Source: Dactylonectria macrodidyma (Eukaryota; Ascomycota; Sordariomycetes; Hypocreales; Nectriaceae). Taken from it: a DNA stretch of 64,000 bases. This document shows, one piece after another, positions 1 to 11,101 of this stretch. Position numbers and translations under genes: made by a program. Every line of letters begins with the position of its first letter. Position 1 is the stretch's first letter. The notes beneath the pieces are model-generated. The model was given only the letters and a program-made list of their open reading frames with translations. It had not been told where the DNA came from and made no database searches. The stretch lies in the NCBI GenBank assembly GCA_020744425.1, contig JAGMUV010000010.1, forward strand, positions 124,001 through 188,000, given 5' to 3'.

Positions 1-676
1 ATCAAGATTGCCGCGGTATCTCTTCACAAGGGAAGAAATGACCACATCTAAGACCTGAGATGGCGGTTAGAGGGACCAGAATCACGGATAAGCACAAAAT
101 GAAGACAATATTTCCCTCCAATGTGGATGAGAAAGAGAGTGCCGGCATTACTCCTCATAACTTCCGTGTGATACTAGAAGTCCACAGCAAGGGAGTTTTG
201 GCAGGGCTGTTGGAGGTTGGTGTGACTTTCATTCAACTTACGACCAAGTTGCAGCAGCAGAAGAAGCGTGAGATTCTTGACAGCAAATGTAAAGAGCATT
301 TGGTTACAGGTCAAGTAAAATGACCGCGGACACCGCAGGGAAAGCCCAAGCCCCAGAAACGTGAGTTAAGGGTTTTAAGCCACGAACAGTATTCAAGGCC
401 ATTGGAAAGGCTATTGAGTGAAAATCCTTTCTTCAACAACGGTGGATGATAAGCCTAGAGGATTGTGGTATGGGTTGGGATACGGGTCATCTTGTGGGCA
501 ACTTGCCCCGTATGGATCGCAAACCTTGAGCTAATGACCATTCACGGATGACTGCAGTCGCACCCTAGACTGGAGTGGTTTCCTGGTTTCCTGGCGGTGG
601 CTTGGACCTTCGCTCAGCTCGATATTGCAGTTTTGATGTCTGGTGGCATGGTATTCAGAACCAGAAACAACACCAG
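1..676. other. No gene seen
   Basis: Several short open frames exist on both strands but none shows a recognisable domain, a convincing start or splice pattern. The right edge abuts the nuclease-like relic that reads on the minus strand. Confidence 0.5.
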
Positions 677-1301
677 TCAACCCGGGCATGATTTGCTTGA
701 CTGGCGTATAACCTCCCTTAGCCACGGCCAGAAGGTATCTTGCGCCCACTGCCGCAGTAGCTGGAGACAGCAAATGATTTGTTAGACACCATTTGGATTC
801 AAGGTAGATCTTCTTAGGACCCTTTGCCAGAGGATTGTTCGTTCTCCTCCTTGAGTAGTGATGTCGAGATTCCAGCATGTCCTTGGACGATTATTCCTGG
901 GAGGAACTCAGGCAGCCCGGGTAAAGAGGGTAAAGGAGCAGGAGCATTGTCTTGGTGTTCTGTTGCAGATTCGACTCGAAATACCTGGCCCTGACACTTG
1001 CTAAATAGGTGCCGTAGAAAGGCCCAGCTTGCAGACTCCCAAATCCCAAGCTGCAACTTTGCCTTCTCCCAGCTCTCACCGGGTTTCTTAGTCTCGATGC
1101 TCAGGGCGATGAGACGGTTGCGGAGCGGATAAAAGTCTGTGTGGCTATGACTCCACAGTGTAGAGTCTTGGAAAATCGGTGGAGGGCGGATTCAGGCTCG
1201 GTATAAGAAGCATCTTTGGAAGGTTCGAGATAGATGCAAAAGTCGACTTTTTTAGTGCGAGAGGCGCATCGATGGTACTCCTGAATAATGGATGTCATCA
1301 A
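677..1301 (-). pseudogene. PD-(D/E)XK nuclease-like protein, broken
   Basis: Read on the minus strand, three frames together give the pattern of the large fungal PD-(D/E)XK nuclease-like family. A segment with KKVDFCIYLEP comes first. It is followed in another frame by TDFYPLRNRLIALSIETKK, where the E and K of IETKK fit the (D/E)XK core. Then come a segment with LGIWESASWAFL and a stretch with LPEFLPGIIVQGH. After a second frame change come WNLDITTQGGERTILWQ and a tail rich in W (WAQDTFWPWLREV). Two frame changes, near 1150 and near 870, and the lack of splice sites at those points make it a pseudogene. The N-terminal part above 1301 could not be traced. Function of the intact family is not established; it is usually annotated only from the fold. 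The product name rests on remembered family motifs, not on a search. Confidence 0.6.
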
Positions 1302-2563
1302 ACCAGAGGATTGAGTCAGATATGGAAACCACTGGAGTTGTTCCAGGTAAACTGAATTTCACCTGCCAATGGAATTGACAAGACGAGCCTGATTATCTGG
1401 TGTGTCAAAGGCCATATCGAGAATCCTCTCCTTATGCTAGTGCGAGCTTGATCCCTCGACTGAATGAGCCTCGGAGCTTAATCGGACCGGCATGGCCTGA
1501 TGCCTTGCTTACTCCATCAGTTCCAGGGTGGGCAATGCCAGTCGGATCTTGGTCATACCATTTTACTACTAAAGGATACTTCTTGTTAGTAGCTGGGACT
1601 TATTACTATCTCAGATGATGAATGCGTTAGCAGATTGTGCGACATCAAAGTACTTGTAGTGTCGGTTGTTATGATAATCAATGGCAGGGCAATTCTGGCT
1701 ATCGATGAACCAGAATATGTCTGCATATATATATATATCTAGATTAATGAAGGGTTCAGAATGCAATCATGTAAAACAATGGGTCCCTTATACCCTCTTT
1801 CTCCTTCTTGCGATTTAAATCATAACTGAGATCACCGTCGTCATAACCTGGTTAGTTATCAGCTACGTTTTTAGCGATATCTTATCTTTAACGTTAAAAC
1901 TCGCTCGTTGATTCGCCTGGTCATGAGCTAGTGGGCCAACGAGACGAGTCCATCAAGCTCCAGCATCTCAGTTCATCCATGTCCGGATCAGAGTCCTTGT
2001 TTCGAAGTTTGGCCAGGCTCCTTTTCATCTTTGCTAGTGATAAGTGTTTGATTTCGACTGCCTGAACCTGACTTGACAGCTTTTGGTTCTGGCGAACTTA
2101 AAAGAAATGTTCATATTGAAAAGACCGGCGGAGCACTTTACCTGGCTCTACCTTTCCTATCTCATCCCTGGTCGATCAGGACCACCTACAACGTCACTTT
2201 AGTCGTCATTGTCCGTCAGTATTAATACATGGACTTCATAGCAGCCCAATTAGGGAATCAGGAGATCAAAGTACTCTATCATCGTCTAGCAAATTGTCAT
2301 AGGTTATTCTCGTCATACTGCCTGAGAGTAACTTGATGTTTAAATTATTAGAGTTTGTGCATTCCAATAGTAACCATGAAATCATTGAGTTTAAAAATAC
2401 TTTGGTGAACATATTGTGATTTCTGTCAAGATAGTTTGTGGATCCTTAACCCAAAATCTGGAGCATGCGGAGTAGACGCGTATTCAACAATCCACATGAA
2501 CGATCACGAGGAACACAGTTGAAGTTTAAAAATCCAAGAGTTGAAGTATAAGTCAGAAGTTAG
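1302..2563. other. Gene-free stretch
   Basis: No supported gene. A short (AT)n tract lies near 1720-1735. The region is moderately AT-rich towards 2300-2560 and forms the upstream region of the next gene. Confidence 0.5.
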
Positions 2564-3871
2564 ATGGAAAAATGCTGTAATGAGAATAAAACCCACGCAT
2601 CTCTCCTCTCCAGATCAGTTCACCCCGAGGCTGCCTCAGCTGACTTCGCCATCCCTCTTGGTCTCATCATGGCACTTTCTCGGGCTTTGTCGGCTATGAA
2701 ACAACTCGCCAGCTTGGGGGAGAGGCTGGTGTCGGCAAGGAAGCGCGAGGATGGTCCATCAAGAAATGTTTCAAGATTTTTCAATCATTATCACCTCGTC
2801 TCACAGACCTGCTGGCACCTCAGCGACGTCGACCGTGCTGCTCTTGCTCTGTCATGCCGACGGGCCCTCTCGACGGTCGGGAGAGGTGTCCTGAGGCTAC
2901 ATGCTGAGGATAAATTCCTGCTCCTTCAACGCCTTGAGCGCGATGGATACCTGATGGAGGAGGGGGAGATGCTATGCCCCGTGTGCCAGTACTTTCACCT
3001 CCCCCTCGACCTCGCCCGATTCAGCCCCGGAGAGGAACCGTCCCATTTTGAGGGGCAACGAGCCTGCTTGAGTCGCAGAACCGAAAGAATGCAAGCCATG
3101 GGGTACGGGGACATGGCGCCATTACGATTCGACATGGTCGCCGCCATTCTGAGGAGCCACCGGCATAAAAGCAGCTTCTATCGTCCCAGAATGCTATTCA
3201 CGATACAAAGCTACTCGACAGGATCCGAAGTCACGGGGAAAATCGTGGTCAGAGTGCTAGCCAGGGTTGTTCACGACCAGCTTATAGTGGAATCGAATAT
3301 TAGACTTTGCCAAAGAGATCCGAACGTCCTTGTGCCGCTGTTGAAGGAGTTTCTGGAGAACAACCACCAGTTGATGCATATCTGCGAGCATCACGAATGG
3401 CAGCACGTCTTGGGAGAGCACGAGCCCGATGCGGACCTGGACGTGCGCACGCGATTTGCACATGACTGCGCTTTGCGGAAAGAGAATGAGACGCGACGAG
3501 GCATTGCATCCCCGAATGATGGAACAACAAGAAGAAACAAGGGCACATTGTGTGATGATTGCTGTACCGCATTCATTATATCGTGCTGCCATGCACTGGG
3601 TCGCGTGTTCAGGATATCGCTTACCACTTGGAAGAACTATGGCTATGGGCGAGATATGGATGACCCAATGTGGCTTTCCCATACCAACACCATCGCCGGA
3701 CATGATGCACGCCGCTATGTCCCTGAGGTGTCTGCATTTGAAGGAACGCATTTTGCCCTTAGAGCCGGGTACTGCCCTTCTCAATGGATGAGGGAGCCCA
3801 AAAGGAAAAGACGAATGCTATTGACATCATATCATATCGCTAAGCACTACTCAAAGAAAAGATTTGCGTGA
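2564..3871 (+). CDS. F-box-like hypothetical protein
   Basis: A single uninterrupted frame of 435 codons without introns. After a variable N-terminus, residues around 70-110 (HLSDVDRAALALSCRRAL) look like a degenerate F-box helix pair. They are followed by a Cys pair (LCPVCQYFHLP) near residue 140, a long central region, and a C-terminal segment with TTWKNYGYGRDMDDPMW. This order occurs in a large family of fungal proteins of unknown function. F-box proteins normally recruit targets to SCF ubiquitin ligases, but no target can be inferred here. The ATG at 2564 is the first in frame; an internal methionine at 2669 (MALSRALSAMKQ) would also fit a start just before the conserved part. Neighbours on both sides are relics, so the gene stands alone. 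Long antisense frames across 3257-3784 are shadows. Confidence 0.6.
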   Translation: MEKCCNENKTHASLLSRSVHPEAASADFAIPLGLIMALSRALSAMKQLASLGERLVSARKREDGPSRNVSRFFNHYHLVSQTCWHLSDVDRAALALSCRRALSTVGRGVLRLHAEDKFLLLQRLERDGYLMEEGEMLCPVCQYFHLPLDLARFSPGEEPSHFEGQRACLSRRTERMQAMGYGDMAPLRFDMVAAILRSHRHKSSFYRPRMLFTIQSYSTGSEVTGKIVVRVLARVVHDQLIVESNIRLCQRDPNVLVPLLKEFLENNHQLMHICEHHEWQHVLGEHEPDADLDVRTRFAHDCALRKENETRRGIASPNDGTTRRNKGTLCDDCCTAFIISCCHALGRVFRISLTTWKNYGYGRDMDDPMWLSHTNTIAGHDARRYVPEVSAFEGTHFALRAGYCPSQWMREPKRKRRMLLTSYHIAKHYSKKRFA

Positions 3872-4270
3872 AGTCGGTTGGTGGATGCTTTTCCTCAAAT
3901 GACTAGATCCAGCTTGACACCTTCTTTCTGGCAAGACATGATGCAGCCGGCTTTCCTGAATCCAGTGGCGGGCAATCTTGACAGCGAGAAACTCAAACCC
4001 AGCGGACTTGTACGGGGACTGTTCGCGTCCAAGGAGTCCAAAGCTGCTTGGGAGGTTCCATTTTATACAATATCCAACTGAATCACACGTACTTATCGAT
4101 CCTACATCTCGTTCTTGCCAGTTTTTGCAATGCTGGGTTTGGAAGGCCTGGCCAGGAGCGAGTGCGAACCTGAGAGAAGAGATGCCTCATTCGAGAAGGA
4201 TTACTAGTATGCCATCACGGAAGCCGCGACAGCAGGCAATAAAGACACGGTCCAGTGGCTATCTTGAGTA
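3872..4270. other. No gene seen
   Basis: Contains only short overlapping frames without recognisable motifs, between the F-box-like gene and an ankyrin relic. Confidence 0.4.
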
Positions 4271-4649
4271 GGTGAAAGTCGACGAAGCCCAACTCAGAGA
4301 TTCCATCTGCTGGGCCGCGGCATACGGCAAGGGTGGTGCCTTGGACATACTCCTTGAGAAAACACCCGATGTAGCGACGTTTGACTAGCCCGGAGACCTT
4401 TCGACACGATCCATTGCCCGCGGGGCTGGATAATCTTCTCGCGGCCATCCTGTTTTCAAAGCCAGACATCAACACACAGACAATGTCTTTGATTCACCTC
4501 TGATAGTCCTAGCCATGTATATGAATCTAGTTTCTACCATGGAGACGCTATTGAAGTTCGACCTCAAATCCGATGTCGAATCACCCCTGGTCGTGGCACT
4601 GTGCTGGCGGCACCCCGACCTCGGATGCTGCTTAATGAGTCTGATATAA
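4271..4649 (+). pseudogene. Ankyrin-repeat protein relic
   Basis: Three short frame segments in succession read like ankyrin repeats. The first contains ICWAAAYGKGGALDILLEK, which matches the helix-turn-helix of a repeat, and ends at a TAG. The second, in another frame, has LDNLLAAILFSKPDINT. The third has PLIVLAMYMNLVSTMETLLK followed by SPLVVALCWRHPDL. Stops and frame changes separate them, and no start or flanking splice sites are visible. It is a decayed fragment. A separate ankyrin relic lies at 42080-42727; whether both derive from the same gene cannot be told by eye. Confidence 0.45.
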
Positions 4650-5071
4650 GAGAGAAGTCCTCGGCTTAGGTTCTAGAACTAGGCTCTAATAATATCGCTT
4701 CTTAGGTTGACCATTAGTAAGACTTTAGTGCGAGATTGCAAAATATTCCATAAAGCCTCACTAAAATTACTCTAATAGCCCCTAAACCTAGGCCTTGCCT
4801 GTAACAATAAGGAAATACTTAACTCCACATAAAAAGATCCCTCTAGCTGGAACATATTTCCGGGTCTTATAAAAGCCAGAATAAATACCTTTAAAAAAGA
4901 ACGTGGTAAAGTTAAATTCCCTCAAATGATATTAATACCCCAGTAATAGGAAGAATCAGATTACTACAGGATAAACGTAGTTATTCCATGTTTTTATACT
5001 GAGATACACAATAGCGAGAGACGCATAGGTGCATCATACTGAACTGCAACTGAATATTCTATTGCTACTCC
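4650..5071. other. AT-rich spacer
   Basis: AT-rich, TpA-rich sequence with many stops in all frames and no gene. Composition is what RIP-type decay of an old repeat leaves, but no parent element can be recognised. Confidence 0.4.
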
Positions 5072-5875
5072 TTACAGCTTTCCTAGCCTCTCAGTGGCCT
5101 TAGGTCTCTTCTCTTTAATTCTCTTAATACCCTCTGCTGCCAGCTGCGCAAAGAGTGGACGCGCAAGCAGATCGTTGGTGAACCTCGTTTCATAGTACGT
5201 CGCGCCAACGTGGTCCATATTCGGCACGCGCAGAGCCACCTCCTTTAAATTCACGGCAAGCTCAGAACCACGTTCGGCAATATGCTTTGCTAACGTGATG
5301 GATCTTTCGAATAGCTTCCCCTCGGGCGTCAGTTCATCTACCAAGCCTACCCGGTGTGCTTCCTCGGCACCCATTGGGTCTCCCGTGAAGAGTAGACGCT
5401 TCGCGCGCTGGAGGTTCATCTTGCGGAACATTGGATGGACCATTGGGTTGAGTCCATATTTGACCTGGCTCGCAGCGAATGCAGCGTTTTGGGAGGCGAT
5501 TGTTATGTCGGTCATGTTGGCAATGTCCATTCCATACCCAGGACACAGGCCGGCAACAGCGGCAATAGTTGGCTTAGGATAGTCGTAGACGGTAAGCATC
5601 AACTTGAGTGCAATATCTGAGAAGGCTTGTCGTTCCTCGCCTCCAGTGCTCTCCAGGATGTCGATCGCCCATCCCGAGCTGAAGAACTTTTCGTTGCCAT
5701 AAAGCAGAATGCATGCCACACTTTTGTCCTCCTTGTACTCGTCGAGTACTTTCAACATGTCGTGATGTACCTGCCATCCCAATGTATTGCGCTTTTCAGG
5801 GTAGTTGATTTGCACAACAGCAACACCCTGGTCGATCCAGGTGTTGACGGTTTCGAATTTTCTCATATTCTCCAT
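5072..5875 (-). CDS. Enoyl-CoA hydratase/isomerase family protein 1
   Basis: Crotonase-fold protein of 267 residues, single exon. The start at 5875 (MENMRKF) is preferred over the in-frame ATG at 5899 because it gives the same distance to the conserved PEKRNTLGW block as in the paralogue at 14130-14930. Crotonase landmarks are present: the oxyanion-hole segment FFSSGWAIDIL near residue 66, AVAGLCPGYGMDIANMTD near 106-123, and the helix LLFTGDPMGAEEAHRVGLVDE. The two catalytic glutamates of classical hydratases (rat Glu144 and Glu164) align with Asp117 and Gln137, so normal hydration chemistry is doubtful. The C-terminus is RLGKL, only weakly like a PTS1 peroxisomal signal. It lies next to the acyl-CoA ligase in the same orientation, so a role on the ligase's CoA ester is likely. 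A TATA-like tract (5973-5990) lies upstream. Confidence 0.9.
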   Translation of the reverse strand: MENMRKFETVNTWIDQGVAVVQINYPEKRNTLGWQVHHDMLKVLDEYKEDKSVACILLYGNEKFFSSGWAIDILESTGGEERQAFSDIALKLMLTVYDYPKPTIAAVAGLCPGYGMDIANMTDITIASQNAAFAASQVKYGLNPMVHPMFRKMNLQRAKRLLFTGDPMGAEEAHRVGLVDELTPEGKLFERSITLAKHIAERGSELAVNLKEVALRVPNMDHVGATYYETRFTNDLLARPLFAQLAAEGIKRIKEKRPKATERLGKL

Positions 5876-6703
5876 TTTTGAGAGCAAAAGAAGGATCAAA
5901 TGGTAGTGAGACTGAAACTTTGTAAAAGGGATGCTGATTTCAGGAATGTTGGTATCCTTATCCTCGCATACCTATTGATATATATACATGTATCTTGCTA
6001 CAAAACCGCGGGGGCTCTGGCTCCGAGGTGGGTTGCAATAATCAGCCAGTCGGAAAACAGCCGTCGGCGTAGACCTCGTCAATGAAAACCTTGGTCGATC
6101 TTAACCACAGATACAACGGTGAAGCCTCGGTACCACTTATGGCCAGCCCTGAAAGGGGCCATCAAGTTACCCCTCCTCGGTAAAACACCAGGACAGCCAA
6201 TCATATGACGAGGACCGGCCAAGGCCCTTGCGGTGCCACGGCCGGGTTCAACATCCGATTGTAAGACTATGAATGGGCTACAGACAAGTCATAAAGAGCA
6301 ACTTCGATTTCCCGGTTACAGGGAGTGGCCTAGAGGGGCCTAGGCTTAGGGCCGAGCCTGAGCCAAGGGTCGAGCCCTATTCAAGGGTATCGAAAATCAG
6401 TCGGTTGATGACCGTAGTAAGTACTCCGAGGCTAGACACAACGCCTTAATACGCACTTATTGGTACCAATAGTTTCATCTAGACGGTTTTGGAATGCCAG
6501 CAAAGTGGTGGATTGAACCGAACCCCTCCCGAAACGTAAATGCGTCAAGTGACGAGGATGGACTTTGCTTAGTTTGGTGCATGGATATCGCCTAATACAT
6601 TGGCTCGCAATTATTTGAGAAGTTTGATCAAGATCAGGAATTATTACAGGCAATTTTGCACTTAGATGATATGCATAGACTAGGCCTTCTGTGTAACTGG
6701 GTC
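5876..6703. promoter_or_regulatory. Intergenic region upstream of hydratase 1
   Basis: About 830 bases without a gene between hydratase 1 and the 3' end of the ligase. It holds a TATA-like run at 5973-5990 read toward hydratase 1. The core GCCTCGG occurs near 6121 (plus strand) and near 6430 (minus strand, inside CTCCGAGGCTAG). The same core is seen in the promoter at 8613-9245. Its role is inference only. Confidence 0.35.
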
Positions 6704-8612
6704 TTATAATTTGGCCGTTACTGCAACTTCCGCGTCTGCTTCATTTCGAATCAAGCGACGAAGGGTCTTCCCAGACGGGCTCTTCGGGATTGATTCCATA
6801 AAGATGATTCCCCCTTGAAGCCATTTGAACTTTGCCTTATGTCCCTGAACAAGCCGATGTAAATCCTTGGAAAGATCAACGTTTGACATTGCCGCAGAAT
6901 CAGATGACCGCTGAATGTACGCCCTTGGTACCTCTCCTACAGCAGCATCCTTGATGCCAATTACTGCACATTCCGCCACAGCCGGATGGGTGAGCAGAAG
7001 TTGCTCAAGCTCAGATGGTACAACCTGATATCCCTGCTCGCGAATCAGCATACGGAGAGCTGGATATGTTATGGTAAATATTTGAAACACACCTTGACCT
7101 TGATCAACTCCTTGATTCTGTCGATGATGAAGATATGCTCGTTATCAGTAACCGAGTTGCTCCCCATCGACTTCCGGAAGCAGCCGATGTCACCAGTTTT
7201 GAGCCATCTTCCCGTTTCGTCTTCTTTGATGGTTTCTTTGGTCGCGACTTGGTCATCAAAGTACCCTAGGATAATGCTGGGGCTCTGAATCCAAATCTCG
7301 CCAATTTGATCATAGGCTGTAATCTCAAGGCCACTTTCATCGAAAAGTGTGACCTGAACGCCAGGGATAACGGAACCTGAGCTACCGGCTAACGGATCGT
7401 GAGCGCTGGTATGACAAGCGCATCCAGCAGCCTCAGTGAGACCGTATGCTTGTCGTAGGACCCACTCTGGATAATGGGTTTGAATGCCACGAACAGTATC
7501 TTCGCTTAGAGGTGCGCCACCACTGACAACGGTCCTAATGCTGGACAAGTCATATTGTTGAAGAAGACCTTGATTCTTGCTCATCGTTACAATGATAGGC
7601 GGGACGACATTGAGTGCCGAGATGCGATACTTGGAGACGCTTTCAAGCATTTTCTTCATTGAAAACCTCGGCAACACGACAACCGAATCGCCTCTGTAGG
7701 TGCTCAGATGACTGATGACGACCACTCCATAGATGTGCGAGTGTGGCAGCAAGCCAAGCACAACCTCTCGATGATCGGGCCCACCACGGCCAGTTTGCTC
7801 AAATAGTGTGAGCTGCATGACATTGGCAATGAGGTTGTGATGGGAGATCATGGCCATTTTCTTCAACAGATTAGCTGACCGATGGACGAACTACTTAGGA
7901 GCTTACATACCGGAGCACCCGAGGTCCCGCTGGAGTGACTGAGAAACGCAACTTGGCGTTTCGATTGCCCTGGTGTCCACTTGATGATGTCAATCTCTGG
8001 AGCCGAGACTCCTTTGGCAAGAAGCTCGGAAATAGTTGTATATCCTAGGTATGTCGTGAACCCTTCAGTCTTGTGCATGTCACAGATATAGATTCTCCGC
8101 TCTGGGATGCCGCAGCGCTTCGCCGCTTGAAGTGCAATCCCCAAGAGAGGCCACACAGTAAACAAAACCTTGGCCTTTGAGTTTACAAGTTGTTGGGCAA
8201 GCTCGCTCTCCGTGAAGGCAGCGTTGACCGGGGCACAAACTCCGTTTAGTCTGTGGATAGCCCAAGTCAGCGTTGGAACATCGACCTGCTTTTTTTCAAC
8301 AATCCGTAACGGTGATAATGCGAAATTCTGTCATCCTACCGTGTTCAAGGCAAATATTCCAACTACTTTGTCCAACTCGGAGCCAACGTTCACTTGCCAA
8401 CCTAACTCGGACGCGAGTCCCTTTGCCAGTGCTTCTACCCTCCTCTTTAGTTCACGCGCCGAGATGATGGCTCCCGAGGTAGCGCACACATAGGCAGGTA
8501 GCGAAGTATCGAATGATGCACGCCCATATTGTTCGTCAAACATGAAGTCAACAAGTGACACGTTGGGGATATCGCCCAGCTGCGGCGTCCATGACGGTGC
8601 TGTAAAGACCAT
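6704..8612 (-). CDS. Peroxisomal acyl-CoA ligase (4CL-like)
   Basis: ATP-dependent acyl-CoA ligase of the ANL superfamily, 581 residues. It converts a carboxylic acid, ATP and CoA to the acyl-CoA via an adenylate. Exons by hand: 8612-8340, 8285-7911, 7860-7093, 7033-6704, all with GT..AG introns of 50-59 bases and closing frames. Motifs in order: the P-loop SSGTSGAPK spans the exon 2/3 join, then QAYGLTEA, LKTGDIG, the hinge IDRIKELIKVK, GYQVVPSELE and the catalytic lysine in SPSGKTLRR. The protein ends in AKL, a canonical PTS1, so it should act in peroxisomes. The start at 8612 gives a normal N-terminal length. It is divergent from the acyl-CoA dehydrogenase gene across a shared 633-base promoter. 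Substrate is unknown; aromatic acids, fatty acids or a polyketide acid are all possible for 4CL-like enzymes. Confidence 0.9.
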
Positions 8613-9245
8613 GGTTACTAAGCGTCGATTGGCAGTAATTTACCCAAGATGACAGTGTTGTCACTTCGTCACTAACTGGACCACAACCATGTAGTTATTA
8701 ATGGGCATTGTAGGACCTCGGCACGGTCTTGTTTAGCTGACTGTTTCGGAGCCGATGAACGGCATATCAATGGTTAGCTCAGGCAGTCCAAATAAAGAAC
8801 CGTGATTTATAGTGGTGAGTGATCATCTGAGTGTCAGTGGGCAGTAAAGCCTCGGTGTGGTCGCCTTCAGTTCGCCATTTTGCCGGCCGGTGAAGTACTC
8901 TCCGTTATTGGTTAGATTGTGCAACAGCAACACGAGGTTATGATGTACTTCGACCTGGATCAACGGAGTTAAGATACTTGTTGATGATCTAACTCCTCAT
9001 GATCCGGACGGCCTCGGCGTAGTCGCCGTCGGCTGGCTGGGGGTCGCCGATGAATCGTGTCCTATTGGCTAGCCAGGACCCGGTAATCTCGGGCGACTGC
9101 AATATGCCGATAGACCCTGTATCACTCAGTTCGCTGTGCCTTACATTTACTGAATAGCACTCCCGGCATTTCGGACGGTTATGCGGAAAGAATTTCAGAA
9201 CTAGACCATTCTACGAGCCCTATTGTTGTCTACACCAACCTCGCG
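8613..9245. promoter_or_regulatory. Shared divergent promoter, ligase/dehydrogenase
   Basis: Head-to-head spacer between the ligase (minus) and the acyl-CoA dehydrogenase (plus). Two 17-base elements in the same orientation, at 8849-8865 and 9011-9027, agree at 15 of 17 positions, with consensus GCCTCGGYGTRGTCGCC. A CCGGCCGG palindrome lies near 8883. ATTGG (inverted CCAAT) occurs near 8908 and 9065. Zn2Cys6 regulators commonly bind CGG-containing elements, and one is encoded 2 kb away, so the repeated element is a plausible binding site. That is inference. Confidence 0.5.
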
Positions 9246-10713
9246 ATGCCTACCACACCATTCTCTGAAGCGCCTTGGCTTACTGGTGTTCCATCACCGT
9301 ACTACAACGAATCTCACTATAAATGGCAAATGACTTGCAGGTCTTTCATTGGTCACCTATTTGAACATGGCCTGAGATGGCAGAAGGATGGATCTGCCCC
9401 CTCGGACTTGTTTTCCACCTTCGCCAAAGCTGGTTTCCTTGTGCCTTGCCTCCCAGCTCCTCTCCCTGTCAAGCAACTGGAACTGAGTGGTATAACCACT
9501 CTCCCAGGAGGGTTGAAAACCCAAGATTTCGATTACTTTCACTATCTACTTTACACAAATGAGGTAAGTTTGCTCACATATGTACAGCGGAAACCGCGTA
9601 GCTTAAGTCGAGATAGCTGTACCACTGTGGACTCTGGGGTCCTGCTTCCATTATCATACCAGGTATCGCGTTCGGAGTTCCGCCTATTTACAGCTATGGC
9701 AACGAAGAGCTCCAGAAGCGACTTCTGCCGGACTTGTTGTCTGGGCGCAAAAGAGCATGCATCGCAATTACGGAGCCAAGTGGAGGCTCCGATGTCGCCA
9801 ACATCGAGACCACAGCGGTCAGAACCGACGATGGTAAGCAGTTTATTGTAAACGGCTCAAAGAAATGGTTAGTTCCAGTGATTCGGTTACGCTGGTCGGG
9901 GCATTGACACTGGCAGGATCTCAAACGGAATCTGGGCGGACTATGCCACCACTGCTGTAAGAACCGGAGGACCAGGGCCGGGAGGTTTGTCACTGCTTGT
10001 TATTCCGTTAAAACATACTCCTGGGGTTTCCTGTCGCATGATGGAGATCTCAGGAGGCAGTATTGGTGGTACAACATTTATCACGTTCGACGACGTCCTC
10101 GTCGACGCGAAAAACATCATCGGAAACGAGTCCGAGGGATTCAAATACATCTTGACCAACTTCAACCACGAGCGATTAAGCATGGCCATTAGTGCGACTG
10201 CGCAGTCTAGAAAGGTGCTGAGCACTGCCTTTGAGTACGTGCTAAAGAGAGAGGCATTCGGAAAGCGCTTGATCGACCAGCCGGTCGTACGGCACCGACT
10301 CGCAACCGCCGGGGCAGATCTCGAGGCACAGTGGTCGTGGGTCGAAAACTTGACCTTCTCCATGAATACCTTGAGAAAAAAACACGCCGATAGACTCCTG
10401 GGTGGCCAAACAGCTCTCGCCAAGGTTCGTGCGGGAAAGTTGCTTGCGCAGTGTGTCGAGCAGGCTCAGCTGCTCCTTGGGGGGAACAGTGTTACTTTGA
10501 CGGGACAAGGTCAACTTGTTGAGAGTATGTTCATGAACCCCGCCCCATATTTCTGCGTCTGCAGACACTGACCAAGTAGTGATTGCTCGCGAGGTGTATT
10601 TGACACGCATTCCCGGCGGATCAGAGGACATTCTGTTGGATCTAGCCATCAGACAGATGCTCAAACTCTATGAGCAGGAAATTGGAGAGTTGAGAGTATC
10701 TTACAAGCTTTAA
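9246..10713 (+). CDS. Acyl-CoA dehydrogenase
   Basis: FAD-dependent acyl-CoA dehydrogenase, 436 residues. It would introduce an alpha,beta double bond into an acyl-CoA. Exons: 9246-9563, 9617-9867, 9917-10524, 10580-10713. The last acceptor is ambiguous (a second AG at 10564 also keeps frame). The AG at 10579 is preferred because it follows a CTGAC branch site and gives the usual spacing between GQGQLVE and AREVYL. Motifs: AITEPSGGSD and WISNG (FAD and substrate binding), NFNHERLSMA, KREAFGKRL and RIPGGSEDI. The Glu in HERL corresponds to the catalytic base position of isovaleryl-CoA dehydrogenase-type enzymes. The end SYKL is not a standard PTS1. It is expected to follow the ligase in a beta-oxidation-like sequence. 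Most similar fungal enzymes are annotated only by family. Confidence 0.9.
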
Positions 10714-11101
10714 GACTCAAGTAGGTCACGTTGACGGGATACTGAATGATGCGATCTCGAAGATGTGGGTGAGAAGAGTTTTGCTAGCTAGCTGAGCTTT
10801 CCAGATGAGACAAGAGCTTGATCAACCCCTCACTAGACACTGAATTGTCTTACCTTTCTCATTGAATTGAGCTAGACCACGTTCAGACCATCCCGGCCCG
10901 TGCAAGGGTGCGATATGTGGGGATGGCCGATGTACCGGTACCAGACCGGTCCCACTTTCTACCTTTGTGCCCCCATTATTGCCGATATAAGATCCGTCAT
11001 TTGCAACCACCGCTGCATCTTCTTCCCGAGTATATCCAAGTGAGGAGAATGCATTATTTGCATCACCACCCCGTGTCCGTCTCCGTAATCCATCCTTGGA
11101 A
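10714..11101. promoter_or_regulatory. Upstream region of regulator 1
   Basis: 388 bases between the dehydrogenase stop and the regulator start. It includes a GGTACC-centred repeat GTACCGGTACCAGACCGGTCCC near 10931-10953 with CCGG and GACCGG elements that could serve as CGG-type binding sites. No gene is seen. Confidence 0.3.

Noticed and set aside
3257..3784. Minus-strand frame of 175 codons over the F-box-like gene
   Set aside because: Antisense to a gene with recognisable conserved segments; no own motif.
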